From contig NZ_KI421509.1 of NCBI RefSeq assembly GCF_000473225.1, positions 2,515,741-2,579,740 on the forward strand: a stretch of DNA of 64,000 nucleotides, given 5' to 3'. Below the pieces are notes generated by a model that was not told the DNA's origin, searched no databases, and was given only the letters and a program-made list of their open reading frames with translations. The translations under genes were made by a program, and so were the position numbers. This DNA is from Sedimentitalea nanhaiensis DSM 24252 (GTDB lineage Bacteria > Pseudomonadota > Alphaproteobacteria > Rhodobacterales > Rhodobacteraceae). Positions 1-8,846 of this stretch are shown here, piece by piece (within the stretch, counting starts at the first letter, position 1; the number at the start of each line of letters is the position of its first letter).

Positions 1-1519
1 CACTGCCTGCGGCGCAACTGCCCGCAGACAGTGTTTCCGCTGTTTGACGCAGCATCGCGGCCCAGTCCGTCAGGGGCAGGGCGGCGGTGGTGTCACGCGC
101 GCAGAATTGCATGGTCAGCCAGTCGATCCAGGTCTGTGGCGGCAAGCTGCTCAGGCTGGAGCAGGCGTCGCCGAGCGATTGTGCCGCCGGGAACGGCGGG
201 CCGTGCCGACGCAGGCGCAATTCCAGATCGCGGCTGTGCAGCATATGAGTGTTGCGACCGTCACCGGCGTGGCACAGCGGGTGCTTGAGCAGGGTCAGCA
301 ACATCTCGCCCGTCAGCCGATGCGCGAACAGGCCTGCGACATGGCGCAGGAACCGCCCCGGCGGTGACAGTTGCAGTGGCAAACCGGCGCTGTCGTCGGG
401 CAGGATATCCCACCGATCCAATGCCGCCGCGACCTGGCGGGTCAACATCCTGTCCGGCGTGATCAAGGCAGCCGTTTGTCCGGTTTCTGCCGCCTGGCGC
501 AGCCGCAGAGCAATGGCCAATGCTTCGCTGCGCGGATCCGGGGCCTGCACCAGGGTCACATCTTGGGTGGCCCGGTCTAGATCTCTCAGGCCGGGGCCTT
601 CGGTCAACCAGGCATTGGTCACCGGAGCGGGGCGCAAAGACAGGGAAATCAGTCGGTTACGCGCAGGCGAATGTGGGCGTGCATCGGTCCAGGGGTGAAT
701 ATCCGACGGCCCGACCCCCATCATCTGCATCAAACGTTTAAAGCGGTATTGCGGATGATCCTCAGAATGGAGGGCGCTGTCGAGCCCGGCCCAGACCGAT
801 TCCGGTTGGTCGAAATCATACCCCGGCAGAATTATTGCCCCCTGCGGCAGTCGCGCGATCTGGGCCATCAGCATCGCGGTTGTGCCGCGCGATCCGGTCG
901 AGCCCGCAAGAATGATCGGATTTGCAGGTGGCGCTTTCTGCCAGCTTGCGATTAATCCAATAACGGCCTGGCGCATTCGGGCCTGAGAATCCATCGTCTG
1001 GCCGTCAAGATCGTGTAAATAGGTTTCGGCAATTTTGAAAAACCGCTGCGCGCGCGCCCAGTGACCAGACATATCGCTGACGTCCAGCCCGCAGATGACG
1101 TCCGCCGGCACCCCTTCTCCCTGCATTTCGTCCATCAGCCCAGCCAGGCTGTCGGCCAGCGAATAGATCGACGAACGCGCGGCGAGGTCGGGTTCGCGAT
1201 CCAACAGGTGGCTGATGAGCTGTGCCAGTTGCAGCCGCCGCCGCAGCGGAGGCATGCGTGGCGGCAAGTCGGTTGCGGCGATGTGGCGGTCGACTTCAGT
1301 CAATAACGACACGCGTGGCAGCAGGCGGGCAGGTCCGGCGTCGAACAGTTCGCGAATGCGGCGCGCCATGCGGCTCGTGTTGACGATCAGATGCACCTGC
1401 GCCAGCGCTTCGGGCGGCTTCTCGGCGAACCGCTCGACCAGACCGTGTACCAGCGCCTTTGGAAAATCGACGCCGGGAGGCAAGGCAAAGACGCGCGCAA
1501 CAGGCCAGGGATCAAACAT
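1..1519 (-). CDS. addB: AddB, double-strand break repair helicase/nuclease subunit (partial, N-terminal ~506 residues)
   Basis: The reading frame starts at an ATG at 1519 and stays open to the window edge, so only about half of the expected ~980-residue protein is present. The translation begins MFDPWPVARVFALPPGVDFP, the usual opening of alphaproteobacterial AddB, and contains the stretch ILAGSTGSRGTTAMLMAQIA (about residue 200). AddB pairs with the AddA helicase-nuclease to process double-strand ends for RecA; the C-terminal nuclease and iron-sulfur region and addA would lie beyond position 1. The start overlaps the 3' end of the murU-like gene by 8 bases, indicating one transcript with the genes at 1512-3671. 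Confidence 0.9.
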   Translation of the reverse strand, partial: MFDPWPVARVFALPPGVDFPKALVHGLVERFAEKPPEALAQVHLIVNTSRMARRIRELFDAGPARLLPRVSLLTEVDRHIAATDLPPRMPPLRRRLQLAQLISHLLDREPDLAARSSIYSLADSLAGLMDEMQGEGVPADVICGLDVSDMSGHWARAQRFFKIAETYLHDLDGQTMDSQARMRQAVIGLIASWQKAPPANPIILAGSTGSRGTTAMLMAQIARLPQGAIILPGYDFDQPESVWAGLDSALHSEDHPQYRFKRLMQMMGVGPSDIHPWTDARPHSPARNRLISLSLRPAPVTNAWLTEGPGLRDLDRATQDVTLVQAPDPRSEALAIALRLRQAAETGQTAALITPDRMLTRQVAAALDRWDILPDDSAGLPLQLSPPGRFLRHVAGLFAHRLTGEMLLTLLKHPLCHAGDGRNTHMLHSRDLELRLRRHGPPFPAAQSLGDACSSLSSLPPQTWIDWLTMQFCARDTTAALPLTDWAAMLRQTAETLSAGSCAAGS

Positions 1520-2204
1520 TGGTGGCGTTCAGCAAGCTCTGCGCCAGGCCGATGCCTTGCGGGTTGCCCACATCGCACCATTTTCCCGGATAGGGCAGAC
1601 CGAAAAGACGCTTGTCTTCCAACATGAGATCCCACAGACGATTCAAAGAAAAGACCCGGTCCGGAATTTCGGCCAACCGATCTGTCTTGATAATCTGCAC
1701 GCCGCCATAGATCCAGCCAGGCCCCCGCGTCAGACGTCCATCCTCGTTCGGGATAAAATCGCCGTGCCCTCCATGTCCCATGGCCTCGGCGATGGGCACA
1801 CACACCAGCAACGCGTCCATCCTGTCGGGCTGCCAGACCTGTTGCACCAGACGAAACGGATTCGGACCGCGCCAGATCGCATCGGTATTGCCAGTGAAAA
1901 CAGGACCCGGACCCAGCAGCGGCAGCGCGGCCTTTAAGCCTCCGCCGGTTTCCAGAATCGTTGGCAGTTCGGTTGATATCGTGACCCCTTGCGGTTGCAA
2001 GTGTGCCTCGATCTGGTCCGGCAGATAGTGGGTATTGGCCACGATCCGTGTGGGTTTCAGCGCATGCACCAGGTCCAGCGTATAATCGATCAAAGGCCGC
2101 CCTGAGACATGGATCAGAGGCTTGGGCCGATCCTGCGTCAATGCACCCATCCGGGTGCCAAACCCTGCCGCAAACAGCATGACCGCTTGTGGACTATGGA
2201 TCAT
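1512..2204 (-). CDS. murU: Sugar-phosphate nucleotidyltransferase, MurU-like
   Basis: A 230-residue protein of the NTP-transferase fold. It has the N-terminal signature G-F-G-T-R-M at residues 14-19 and the RPKPL segment with Lys28, typical of enzymes that activate sugar-1-phosphates with a nucleotide. The upstream gene encodes an AmgK-like anomeric kinase whose stop overlaps this start by 4 bases (TCAT at 2201-2204). In Pseudomonas and Caulobacter the AmgK/MurU pair converts MurNAc to UDP-MurNAc, bypassing de novo synthesis and affecting fosfomycin tolerance. The MurU role is inferred from this pairing. Mannose-1-phosphate guanylyltransferase is a common but less specific alternative name for the family. 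Confidence 0.8.
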   Translation of the reverse strand: MIHSPQAVMLFAAGFGTRMGALTQDRPKPLIHVSGRPLIDYTLDLVHALKPTRIVANTHYLPDQIEAHLQPQGVTISTELPTILETGGGLKAALPLLGPGPVFTGNTDAIWRGPNPFRLVQQVWQPDRMDALLVCVPIAEAMGHGGHGDFIPNEDGRLTRGPGWIYGGVQIIKTDRLAEIPDRVFSLNRLWDLMLEDKRLFGLPYPGKWCDVGNPQGIGLAQSLLNATNV

Positions 2205-3199
2205 GACGCTTTGAGCATTTGCAGGTTGGCCGGGGTCGGCGGCGGCAGGGCATCATGCAACAATTCAGCCACAGGAGCCAGCGCGGCGTGTTCAAGATCT
2301 CGCATCAGATGGGCCCAGACGCGTGGAATCAGATCGACATAGTGCGGCTTGGCACGGTCCTGCCCCAAGCGCGCAAACACACCCAGAATCCGCAGGTTCC
2401 GCTGGGCACCCAGCACAGCATAGGCGGTTTCAAACGCATTGCGCGCCAGCCCGGACCCTTGCAGGTAGCGGGTGATCATGGCTGTTTCGATTTCAGCGGG
2501 CACATCACGGCGGGCGTCCTGCAAAAGCGACACAAGATCATAGGCAGGATGTCCGGCCATCGCATCCTGAAAATCCAGCAATCCGACCCGCGCCACACCC
2601 TGTCGGTCTGGCAGCCACAACAGATTCTCGGCGTGATAATCGCGCTGAATCAGGACGGGCCGTGCGGGGGTGACCGAGTCAAGGAGGGCAGAAAACGCAT
2701 CGCGGAATTGGGATTCTCCATTTGCGTCGCCCATGATTCCAAAACGGTATTTGGCAAAGGCCAGGGCGGCCATTTCTGTCATAAGCCCGGTGTCATAGCT
2801 GTCCAGCTGAGGCAGTCCGGCGCCGTGCAATGTCAAAAGAACATCGGTTGCGGCGGCATATAGCGTCGGCTCAAGCTGCGGCTGCACCGGGATTACCCGT
2901 GCAAACAATGCATCTCCCAGATCTTCGATCAGAAGAAAGCCGTTGTGACAATCCTCGGCCAATATCTCGGGTGCGCTCAGGCCGATGGCGCAAAGGTGAC
3001 GCGCGATATACAAAAAGGGGCGGACATCTTCACCTTTGTCCGGCGGGGCATCCATCAACACCGCCGTTTTCCCTGTTGTTGGCTGTGTCAGCCGTTCGTA
3101 CCGCCGATTCGATGCGTCTCCGGCCAGTGGCGAACGGCGGGCATTGGCCCACTCTGTGCCGTCCAGAAAGGAACGGGCCAGGCCGTCGCGTTCAGACAT
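2201..3199 (-). CDS. amgK: Aminoglycoside-phosphotransferase-fold kinase, AmgK-like
   Basis: A 332-residue protein starting MSERDGLARSFL; an upstream in-frame start would run further into tsaE, while this ATG (3199) overlaps the tsaE stop in the usual operon way. The kinase core is visible as LIEDLGDALF, the catalytic loop QRDYHAENLLW with the catalytic Asp, and the metal-binding GLLDFQDAMAGHPAYDL. The family phosphorylates sugars or aminoglycosides. With the neighbouring MurU-like transferase the likely role is MurNAc/GlcNAc anomeric kinase in cell-wall recycling. The position before Arg-Asp is Gln where I would expect His; I cannot judge its effect. Confidence 0.8.
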   Translation of the reverse strand: MSERDGLARSFLDGTEWANARRSPLAGDASNRRYERLTQPTTGKTAVLMDAPPDKGEDVRPFLYIARHLCAIGLSAPEILAEDCHNGFLLIEDLGDALFARVIPVQPQLEPTLYAAATDVLLTLHGAGLPQLDSYDTGLMTEMAALAFAKYRFGIMGDANGESQFRDAFSALLDSVTPARPVLIQRDYHAENLLWLPDRQGVARVGLLDFQDAMAGHPAYDLVSLLQDARRDVPAEIETAMITRYLQGSGLARNAFETAYAVLGAQRNLRILGVFARLGQDRAKPHYVDLIPRVWAHLMRDLEHAALAPVAELLHDALPPPTPANLQMLKAS

Positions 3200-3671
3200 T
3201 TTGCAGCATCTCCAGTTTACGGCCCCACTTTGCATCGCTCCACTGCAGCTCGACCTGGCGCGACTCTTCGGCGGTATCGTCCAGGCGGAACCGTATCGTC
3301 AATGCGGATTCGGGTGCCAGAGGACCGAGTTTCGCAGGCCATTCGACCAAACAGATTGCAGAGTCAAATGCGTCACTCAGGCCCAGTTCCTCGATCTCGT
3401 CCAGCGCGCTTAGACGGTATAGGTCGGCATGCCAGAGATCGCCAGCGCGGGTGTCATAGGTTTGAACCAGAGTAAAGGTTGGCGAAGGCACGTCCTCGTT
3501 TTCCAACAGCAGTGATTTGATCAGATGGCGGGCAAAATGGGTTTTACCGGTGCCGATTGGGCCGTCCAGCAGCAGGCATTCGCCGGGGGCAAGGCACGCG
3601 CCTATGGCGACGGCCAGATCGGCGGTGGCGTCTGGGGAGCGCAGGGTCATGGAGATGGACGCAGGGTTCAT
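3192..3671 (-). CDS. tsaE: tRNA threonylcarbamoyladenosine biosynthesis ATPase TsaE
   Basis: A 159-residue protein with Walker A motif GPIGTGKT at residues 37-44, followed by PSPTFTLVQTY and LWHADLYRL, which are characteristic of TsaE (YjeE). TsaE is the ATPase that works with TsaB and TsaD to make the t6A37 modification of ANN-decoding tRNAs; tsaD itself lies in this window at 13357-14454. The start MNPASISMTL is chosen because the frame's upstream extension enters the 3' end of the PAS-protein gene; MTLRSPDATA, 7 residues later, is an alternative start. Confidence 0.93.
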   Translation of the reverse strand: MNPASISMTLRSPDATADLAVAIGACLAPGECLLLDGPIGTGKTHFARHLIKSLLLENEDVPSPTFTLVQTYDTRAGDLWHADLYRLSALDEIEELGLSDAFDSAICLVEWPAKLGPLAPESALTIRFRLDDTAEESRQVELQWSDAKWGRKLEMLQNV

Positions 3672-3715
3672 TGCGCCACAATGCCGGGCGGCGATTCTGG
3701 CCGCAAGCGGGATTG

Positions 3716-5269
3716 TCAATCGGCGGTCAGGGCCGGTGCCTTTTGAAGCGCAACGGGAGCATCGACCGTCGGACGGGTAAAGTTGATCATTGTCGCACCG
3801 CTCTGGATCGGATGGATACTGCAGACCAGCGCCTCGCCAGAGTTCATCGTGACCTTGGCCCACCATTCGGCCCGGTTTTCCTGTGATCCGACAAAGTCAC
3901 GAATGTCGCCCCAGACCGGGGTGGCCATGCAGCCGGCCTGCCAGACACGTACCGAATCCAGGATCGAAGTCTGGGCAAAGCACATTTCCGGATCCACGTC
4001 CCACAAGGCGTGATAAGCTGCGTTCGAAAAGGTCAGGGTGCCTTCCATCGAAAATACCGCGATGGCATCGTCCAGCCGGTCGAAGATCGCCTGCCCCAGT
4101 TCCAGATCCGACCGAAACCTGCGGGTCAGGGTGATTTCAGCAGTGATATCCTCGAACAGGAAGGCGATGGCTCCGTCGGGATGCGGACGGCCACTGACGG
4201 AATAGACCGACCCCGAGGCCAGAGACCAGGTTTCCTGATACCGCCCATCGGTCGCCGCGGCGACCAGATCGGCCAGCTGGTCACGCCAGCTGCCATAGTT
4301 CTTGGGTTCCGGCATCATCCTCTGATCGCGCAGACGATCGAAAAATGAGAAAAGAGTCGGTCGCGCGCTGAGGAACTCGGCGGGTAGGGCGGTGAGGTCG
4401 ATCAAGGCAGGGTTGAACAGCACGAGCTGGCGATCACGGTCAAAGATCGCAAGGCCGGTCGACAGCTGGGCAAAGGTCTTGGCAAGGGTTTGAACGAAAT
4501 CGCGCTGCGCCTGTTCGGCATCCACCACAGCGTTTATGTCGACGCCATAAATCAGGGTACCGTTGTTATGTTGCACGATGGTGACATCGAACCACAATTT
4601 CTTGCCGGTGGCTGGAATCGTCACGCTGCGCCGACCCTTCTTGGTCGGAATCGGGATGTCGTATGAGGCACTGAAAAGTGCGGTATCGGGACCGGGTTTC
4701 TTGCCCAGAACCGACATGCACAGATCTTCATAGGCCTTGTTGAACCAGATTACCTCGCCCTTGTCGCTGACGCGCCAGACCGGGTAGTGGGCATTGTTCA
4801 GCGCGAAGCGCAGTGTTTCGAGTTCGTGAGAGGCCGCGGACAGAACCCGTGCGGCATCTGGCGGCGGGACGGTGTGGTCCTGACGTTGTCGCAGATGAAC
4901 CCGGGTGATGCCCCCGATCCATTCGCAGACCACCTCTTTGGGTTCGGCGCTTTCAAGTGAGGGCGCAACGACCGACCCCACTTTTTCCACGTCCCGCGGG
5001 GATTTCGGAAATGTCGGATAGCCGGTGCAGAGCTCTCGATGCAGATCTCGCCATTCGCAGGGGGCGTCAGAGTCGCCAATCAGCTTGCGTGCCAGGACTG
5101 TCGCGTCCACCAGGTCGGTACCGTCGAAGATCCAGATCACCTCGCTGGTCGACTTTGGCCCGGTCCGCCGCTGTTGCAGTCGCGGCGACATCAGCGCAAC
5201 GGCCGCCAGAGCTGCGGTCAGGCAAATCGTTGCCATCGCAAGCCATTCGATGATTGAGAATTCCTGCAT
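3716..5269 (-). CDS. Membrane-anchored protein with three PAS-like domains and no recognisable output domain
   Basis: A 517-residue protein. Residues about 8-30 (EWLAMATICLTAALAAVALM) form one transmembrane segment. After a charged linker come three PAS-type segments starting near LRFALNNAHYPVWRVSDKGE (about 150), TFAQLSTGLAIFDRDRQLVL (about 260) and IFDRLDDAIAVFSMEGTLTF (about 385). I see no H-box, ATP-binding N/G boxes, GGDEF, EAL or receiver signature; the protein ends shortly after the third PAS. Such proteins sit beside regB in Rhodobacterales and are annotated only as PAS-domain proteins. Proximity to RegB suggests a link to redox or metabolic sensing, but that is inference. It is on the same strand as regB, 82 bases downstream. 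Confidence 0.75.
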   Translation of the reverse strand: MQEFSIIEWLAMATICLTAALAAVALMSPRLQQRRTGPKSTSEVIWIFDGTDLVDATVLARKLIGDSDAPCEWRDLHRELCTGYPTFPKSPRDVEKVGSVVAPSLESAEPKEVVCEWIGGITRVHLRQRQDHTVPPPDAARVLSAASHELETLRFALNNAHYPVWRVSDKGEVIWFNKAYEDLCMSVLGKKPGPDTALFSASYDIPIPTKKGRRSVTIPATGKKLWFDVTIVQHNNGTLIYGVDINAVVDAEQAQRDFVQTLAKTFAQLSTGLAIFDRDRQLVLFNPALIDLTALPAEFLSARPTLFSFFDRLRDQRMMPEPKNYGSWRDQLADLVAAATDGRYQETWSLASGSVYSVSGRPHPDGAIAFLFEDITAEITLTRRFRSDLELGQAIFDRLDDAIAVFSMEGTLTFSNAAYHALWDVDPEMCFAQTSILDSVRVWQAGCMATPVWGDIRDFVGSQENRAEWWAKVTMNSGEALVCSIHPIQSGATMINFTRPTVDAPVALQKAPALTAD

Positions 5270-5351
5270 TCTGCAGCTTTTTCCCTGAATTGGTCCCGCA
5301 GCATTGTGTCGCCCAAATGGTTAACGGCGGCTTAATTCGGGTCGTCGAGAG

Positions 5352-6749
5352 TCAGATCTCGATCGGCTGATTCAGGCCGATCGGCACCGCGTTTTCCCCA
5401 AACTGCGCGTCGATTTTGCCGCGTGGCCAGACGACTTCGACGATGGCGCCGCGCCGGTTCGTGTTTTGCTTGTCCGCTCGATAGGGGTCGGAGCCATTGG
5501 CAAAGCTCAATTCGGCACCCGAGCGTTCCAGCAGTGTCTTGGCGATGAACAGACCCAACCCCATGCCTTCGTATTCGGGGCGTTTCTTGCGGTCCGAGTC
5601 GCTGCGGCGGTGCCGCATGAACGGATCGCCGATGCGCCCGATCATTTGGGGGGGATACCCGCGGCCATCATCCAGAATTCGGACCGATATCACATCATCG
5701 GTCCAAGTCGCTTCGATCCACACATTGGCGTGCGCAAAGTCGACCGCATTTTGAATGAGATTGCGCAGACCGTGGATTATTTCCGGTTTACGCAGCACCG
5801 AAGGTTGCTGAGGGCTTCCGCCCGCGCCGGGGCCTTCTTCGAAGTGCAGATGTTTGCCACGGTGCGCATGAGGCTCGGCGGCTTCGTTTATGATCGTACT
5901 CAGAGGGGCCTGGTGCAAATGCAGGTCATCCTTGCCGGCACGGCCCATGTCGCGCAGGATGTCCCGGCAGCGATCCGCCTGCTGGCGGATCAGTTCGGCA
6001 TCCTCGCGCAGTTCCGGTCGGCTTTCCAGCTCTTCGATCAGTTCGGCACTGGCCAGCTTGATGGTCGCCAACGGCGTGCCTAACTCGTGTGCGGCAGCGG
6101 CCACGACGCCGCCCAGATCGGTCAGCTTCTGTTCGCGTGAAAGGGCCATCTGGGTGGCGATCAGGGCGTGGTTCATCGAGCGCATTTCGGAACTGATACG
6201 TCGCGAATAGGCACCCATGAAGATGATGGCGATGACGATGGCCGCCCAGTTTCCGAATATGAACACATCCGCCACGCGCAGCACGAAACCTTGTTCAGTC
6301 CGCAGCGGCAGGTAGAACTGTGCCAGAAAAGTCACGAGAACGATCGCCGTACTGCCAATCAATGCGGTCGAGCGCAGCCCCATGACGCTTGCGGAAACCG
6401 TAACTGGACCCAGAAGCAGGAGCGCAAACGGATTGTTCAGCCCGCCTGAAAGATACAGCAAAAATGAAAGCTGCATCAGGTCGAACATCACCATCAGGAA
6501 GTTTTCGGTCTCCGACAAGCGCTTGTTTTCGGGAAATACAAAAATGGCGACCAGATTGGCGATGACCGAAATTCCAACCGCCATATAGCACAGACCCAGA
6601 TTCAGCTGCAGGTGATACAGGTGCTGGGCTACGGTGATTGCCGTCAGCTGACCTGCTATGGCGAACCAGCGCAACAGGATAAGCGTGCGCAGCCGAATCC
6701 AGTTGTTGCGGGATTGCCCGCGCAAAAGGCCCATGTCAAAATCGGTCAT
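5352..6749 (-). CDS. regB: Redox sensor histidine kinase RegB/PrrB
   Basis: A 465-residue kinase read from MTDFDMGLLRGQSRNNWIRL. An N-terminal bundle of about six transmembrane helices carries the quinone-sensing motif GGLNNPF (residues 102-108). The H-box HELGTPLATIKLA has His221, and the redox-active cysteine of the family is in ADRCRDILR (Cys261). ATP-binding boxes follow (LRNLIQNAVDFA, DDGRGYP, GMGLGLFIAKTLL). RegB phosphorylates RegA (7546-8100) when the quinone pool or redox state changes, controlling photosynthesis, respiration or carbon/nitrogen genes in Rhodobacterales. It is divergent from senC-regA, the standard arrangement. A longer in-frame start (6782) would intrude further into the divergent promoter region and is less likely. 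Confidence 0.94.
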   Translation of the reverse strand: MTDFDMGLLRGQSRNNWIRLRTLILLRWFAIAGQLTAITVAQHLYHLQLNLGLCYMAVGISVIANLVAIFVFPENKRLSETENFLMVMFDLMQLSFLLYLSGGLNNPFALLLLGPVTVSASVMGLRSTALIGSTAIVLVTFLAQFYLPLRTEQGFVLRVADVFIFGNWAAIVIAIIFMGAYSRRISSEMRSMNHALIATQMALSREQKLTDLGGVVAAAAHELGTPLATIKLASAELIEELESRPELREDAELIRQQADRCRDILRDMGRAGKDDLHLHQAPLSTIINEAAEPHAHRGKHLHFEEGPGAGGSPQQPSVLRKPEIIHGLRNLIQNAVDFAHANVWIEATWTDDVISVRILDDGRGYPPQMIGRIGDPFMRHRRSDSDRKKRPEYEGMGLGLFIAKTLLERSGAELSFANGSDPYRADKQNTNRRGAIVEVVWPRGKIDAQFGENAVPIGLNQPIEI

Positions 6750-6839
6750 TGGCGTCTCAACCCGGTTGCAACGGCTGACCAAGTTGATAGGAGTCCGTGC
6801 CGAAACGTCAACCGTTCCCGGTGCCGGAGTATTTCTGAC
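6750..6839. promoter_or_regulatory. Divergent regB / senC-regA promoter region
   Basis: Ninety bases separate the regB start (6749, minus) from the senC start (6840, plus). In Rhodobacter the equivalent interval carries both promoters and is autoregulated by RegA. I could not assign -35/-10 hexamers or RegA sites with certainty here, so the call rests on gene arrangement. Confidence 0.5.
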
Positions 6840-7460
6840 ATGACACGCATTTATGCGATTGTTGCCGCCGCATTTATCGCCATTCTGATCGCGGCCCTGT
6901 GGTTGCTTACGGTGGGGCGAACCCCGGACGATCGATTTGCAGAGTGCCGCAGCAGCCAGATTGCAGGTGGTTCCGACCAGATCGGCGGACCGTTCGAGCT
7001 CGTAAACTCACAGGGTCAGACAGTCACCGACAAGGACGTTTTAACTGAACCGTCGCTGATCTATTTCGGATATACGTTCTGTCCGGATGTTTGCCCGCTG
7101 GACGTTGCGCGCAATGCGGTTGCTATCGATATTCTGGAAGAACGCGATCAGATGGTGACGCCGGTGTTCATCTCGATAGATCCGGCGCGGGATACGCCCG
7201 AGGCCGTCGGCGATTTTGCTGTCAACCTGCATGAGCGGATGATTGGGCTGACCGGATCGCCCGAGCAGGTCAAGGCGGCAAGCCAAGCCTACAAGACCTA
7301 TTACAAGGCGCACGAGGCGGAAGACGAGTTCTATCTGGTGGACCATTCGACCTTCAGTTATTTGGTCCTGCCCGACTACGGGTTCGTCGAGTTTTTTCGC
7401 CGCGACGTCTCGCCTGACGAAATGGCCGATCAGATTGGGTGTTTTCTGGAAAATTCCTGA
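6840..7460 (+). CDS. senC: SCO1/SenC/PrrC family copper chaperone and thiol protein
   Basis: A 206-residue protein starting MTRIYAIVAAAFIAILIAAL, a single N-terminal anchor that places the thioredoxin-like domain in the periplasm. The copper-binding CxxxC is present as FCPDVCP (Cys81 and Cys85), and the conserved distal histidine is in VDHSTFSYLV. SenC delivers copper to, or reduces, the CuA/CuB centre of cytochrome c oxidase and also modulates RegB signalling. It precedes regA by 85 bases. Upstream in-frame codons extend into regB and are excluded. Confidence 0.93.
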   Translation: MTRIYAIVAAAFIAILIAALWLLTVGRTPDDRFAECRSSQIAGGSDQIGGPFELVNSQGQTVTDKDVLTEPSLIYFGYTFCPDVCPLDVARNAVAIDILEERDQMVTPVFISIDPARDTPEAVGDFAVNLHERMIGLTGSPEQVKAASQAYKTYYKAHEAEDEFYLVDHSTFSYLVLPDYGFVEFFRRDVSPDEMADQIGCFLENS

Positions 7461-7545
7461 CGCGACACGGCGTTTGACCTTTGTGGTGACGACGTTAATA
7501 CTCGATCAATCGCTTTTGCAGCTACCACATCCTTGGAGGACCCGA

Positions 7546-8100
7546 ATGGCCGAACCAGCAGCGCATGAGATCGGACCTGACAAATCCCTGTTGCTGGTGG
7601 ATGACGACGAACCCTTTCTGCGGCGGCTGGCCAAGGCAATGGAAAAGCGTGGTTTCGAAATCGAAACGGCCTCGTCGGTCGCGGCTGGCAGAGCCATCGC
7701 TACAGCGCGCCCACCGGCCTTTGCGGTTGTGGACCTTCGGTTGGAGGATGGAAATGGGCTGGATGTGGTCGAAGTGCTGCGTGAAAAGCGGCCCGACAGT
7801 CGGGTGGTGGTTCTGACCGGCTATGGCGCAATTGCCACGGCTGTGGCGGCAGTCAAGATCGGAGCGACCGATTACCTGTCAAAGCCCGCAGATGCGACCG
7901 ATATCACCAATGCGCTGTTGGCCAATGGCGATGAACTTCCGCCGCCACCGGAAAACCCGATGAGCGCGGATCGCGTGCGCTGGGAGCATATTCAGCGGGT
8001 CTACGAGCTGTGCGATCGCAACGTCAGCGAAACCGCACGCCGATTGAACATGCATCGGCGCACTCTGCAGCGGATCCTGGCGAAGCGCAGCCCTCGCTGA
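7546..8100 (+). CDS. regA: Response regulator RegA/PrrA
   Basis: A 184-residue regulator with a strong ribosome binding site (GGAGGA, 7535-7540) six bases before the ATG. The receiver domain shows LLLVDDDEPF and the phosphoacceptor Asp63 in VVDLRLEDG. After a proline-rich linker (PPPPENP) the C-terminal Fis-type helix-turn-helix runs through NVSETARRLNMHRRTLQRIL. This short receiver plus Fis-HTH form is diagnostic of RegA/PrrA/ActR. It is the partner of RegB and ends three bases before the convergent HD-hydrolase gene. Confidence 0.95.
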   Translation: MAEPAAHEIGPDKSLLLVDDDEPFLRRLAKAMEKRGFEIETASSVAAGRAIATARPPAFAVVDLRLEDGNGLDVVEVLREKRPDSRVVVLTGYGAIATAVAAVKIGATDYLSKPADATDITNALLANGDELPPPPENPMSADRVRWEHIQRVYELCDRNVSETARRLNMHRRTLQRILAKRSPR

Positions 8101-8103
8101 GAG

Positions 8104-8700
8104 TCAGGTCAGTTGCCGCAACAGGGTATTGTGACGATTGGTGTAGTCCGAACGCACCTGAACCGGAGGGCGCAGCCGAATATCGAGATCGGTAATCAGG
8201 GTGGGATCGGGTTTGCCAAAGAACTTGTTGGCCTCGGTGACGGAAAACCCCGCGATCCGCGTCGCTTCCATCCACGCGCTGATGCGGTCGGCCTTTTTGA
8301 TTTGCCGCTTGATGGTCGTGGGGATCGTTGCGGGCAGGCCGAACCGGATGTGAATTGCCGCCACCAGCCGGTCGTCCAGTTCCCCATATCCTGACCCGAC
8401 AGCGGCCTTGACCGGTGAAATCAAGTCGCCGATCACATATTCGGGCGCGTCATGCAACAGCGCCGCCAGTCGCCATTTGGCCGGGGCGTTTGGGGAAATT
8501 CGGCCAAATAGGGCCTCAACCAGCAACGAATGTTCAGCGACGGAATAGGCGAAATCGCCGATGGTCTGCCCGTTCCAGCGCGCGACAAAGGCCAGCCCGT
8601 GGGCAATGTCCTCGATTTCGATATCCAGAGGAGTGGGATCCAGCAGATCCAGACGGCGACCTGACAGCATGCGCTGCCATGCGCGGGGTTGTTTGGCCAT
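8104..8700 (-). CDS. HD-domain phosphohydrolase (YfbR/5'-deoxynucleotidase-like)
   Basis: A 198-residue protein read from MAKQPRAWQRMLSGRRLDLL. The metal-binding HD motif is in AALLHDAPEYVIGDLISPVK, preceded by a histidine in SVAEHSLLVEALF, the pattern of small HD hydrolases such as YfbR. The substrate cannot be told from sequence; a nucleotide monophosphate is the family precedent. It is convergent with regA and divergent from ahcY, a neighbourhood common in Roseobacter genomes. The frame extends upstream to 8847 but that would overlap the ahcY start. Confidence 0.8.
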   Translation of the reverse strand: MAKQPRAWQRMLSGRRLDLLDPTPLDIEIEDIAHGLAFVARWNGQTIGDFAYSVAEHSLLVEALFGRISPNAPAKWRLAALLHDAPEYVIGDLISPVKAAVGSGYGELDDRLVAAIHIRFGLPATIPTTIKRQIKKADRISAWMEATRIAGFSVTEANKFFGKPDPTLITDLDIRLRPPVQVRSDYTNRHNTLLRQLT

Positions 8701-8846
8701 GCAGCACTTCCTTTTTCGATCGGCGTGTCGTGGACGCGCCGTACATCCCACGAAGCGGCATTGCTGAAAACCGGTTTTTTGCCGGGCGTTGAGAATGCAC
8801 CCTGAACCTGCTACGGGGGCGCCAACAGGAAGCAAAGGGTGGCCCA
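8701..8846. promoter_or_regulatory. Intergenic region between HD hydrolase and ahcY; likely promoter region
   Basis: This interval of 146 bases must hold the ahcY promoter and 5' leader. A small inverted repeat, TCGTGG at 8728-8733 with CCACGA at 8748-8753, could form a stem with a 14-base loop. I looked for the SAH-riboswitch core that precedes ahcY in other bacteria and do not see it. Promoter hexamers were not clear. Confidence 0.35.

Noticed and set aside
8701-8846. SAH riboswitch upstream of ahcY
   Set aside because: The conserved core sequence is not visible; only a 6-bp stem is present.
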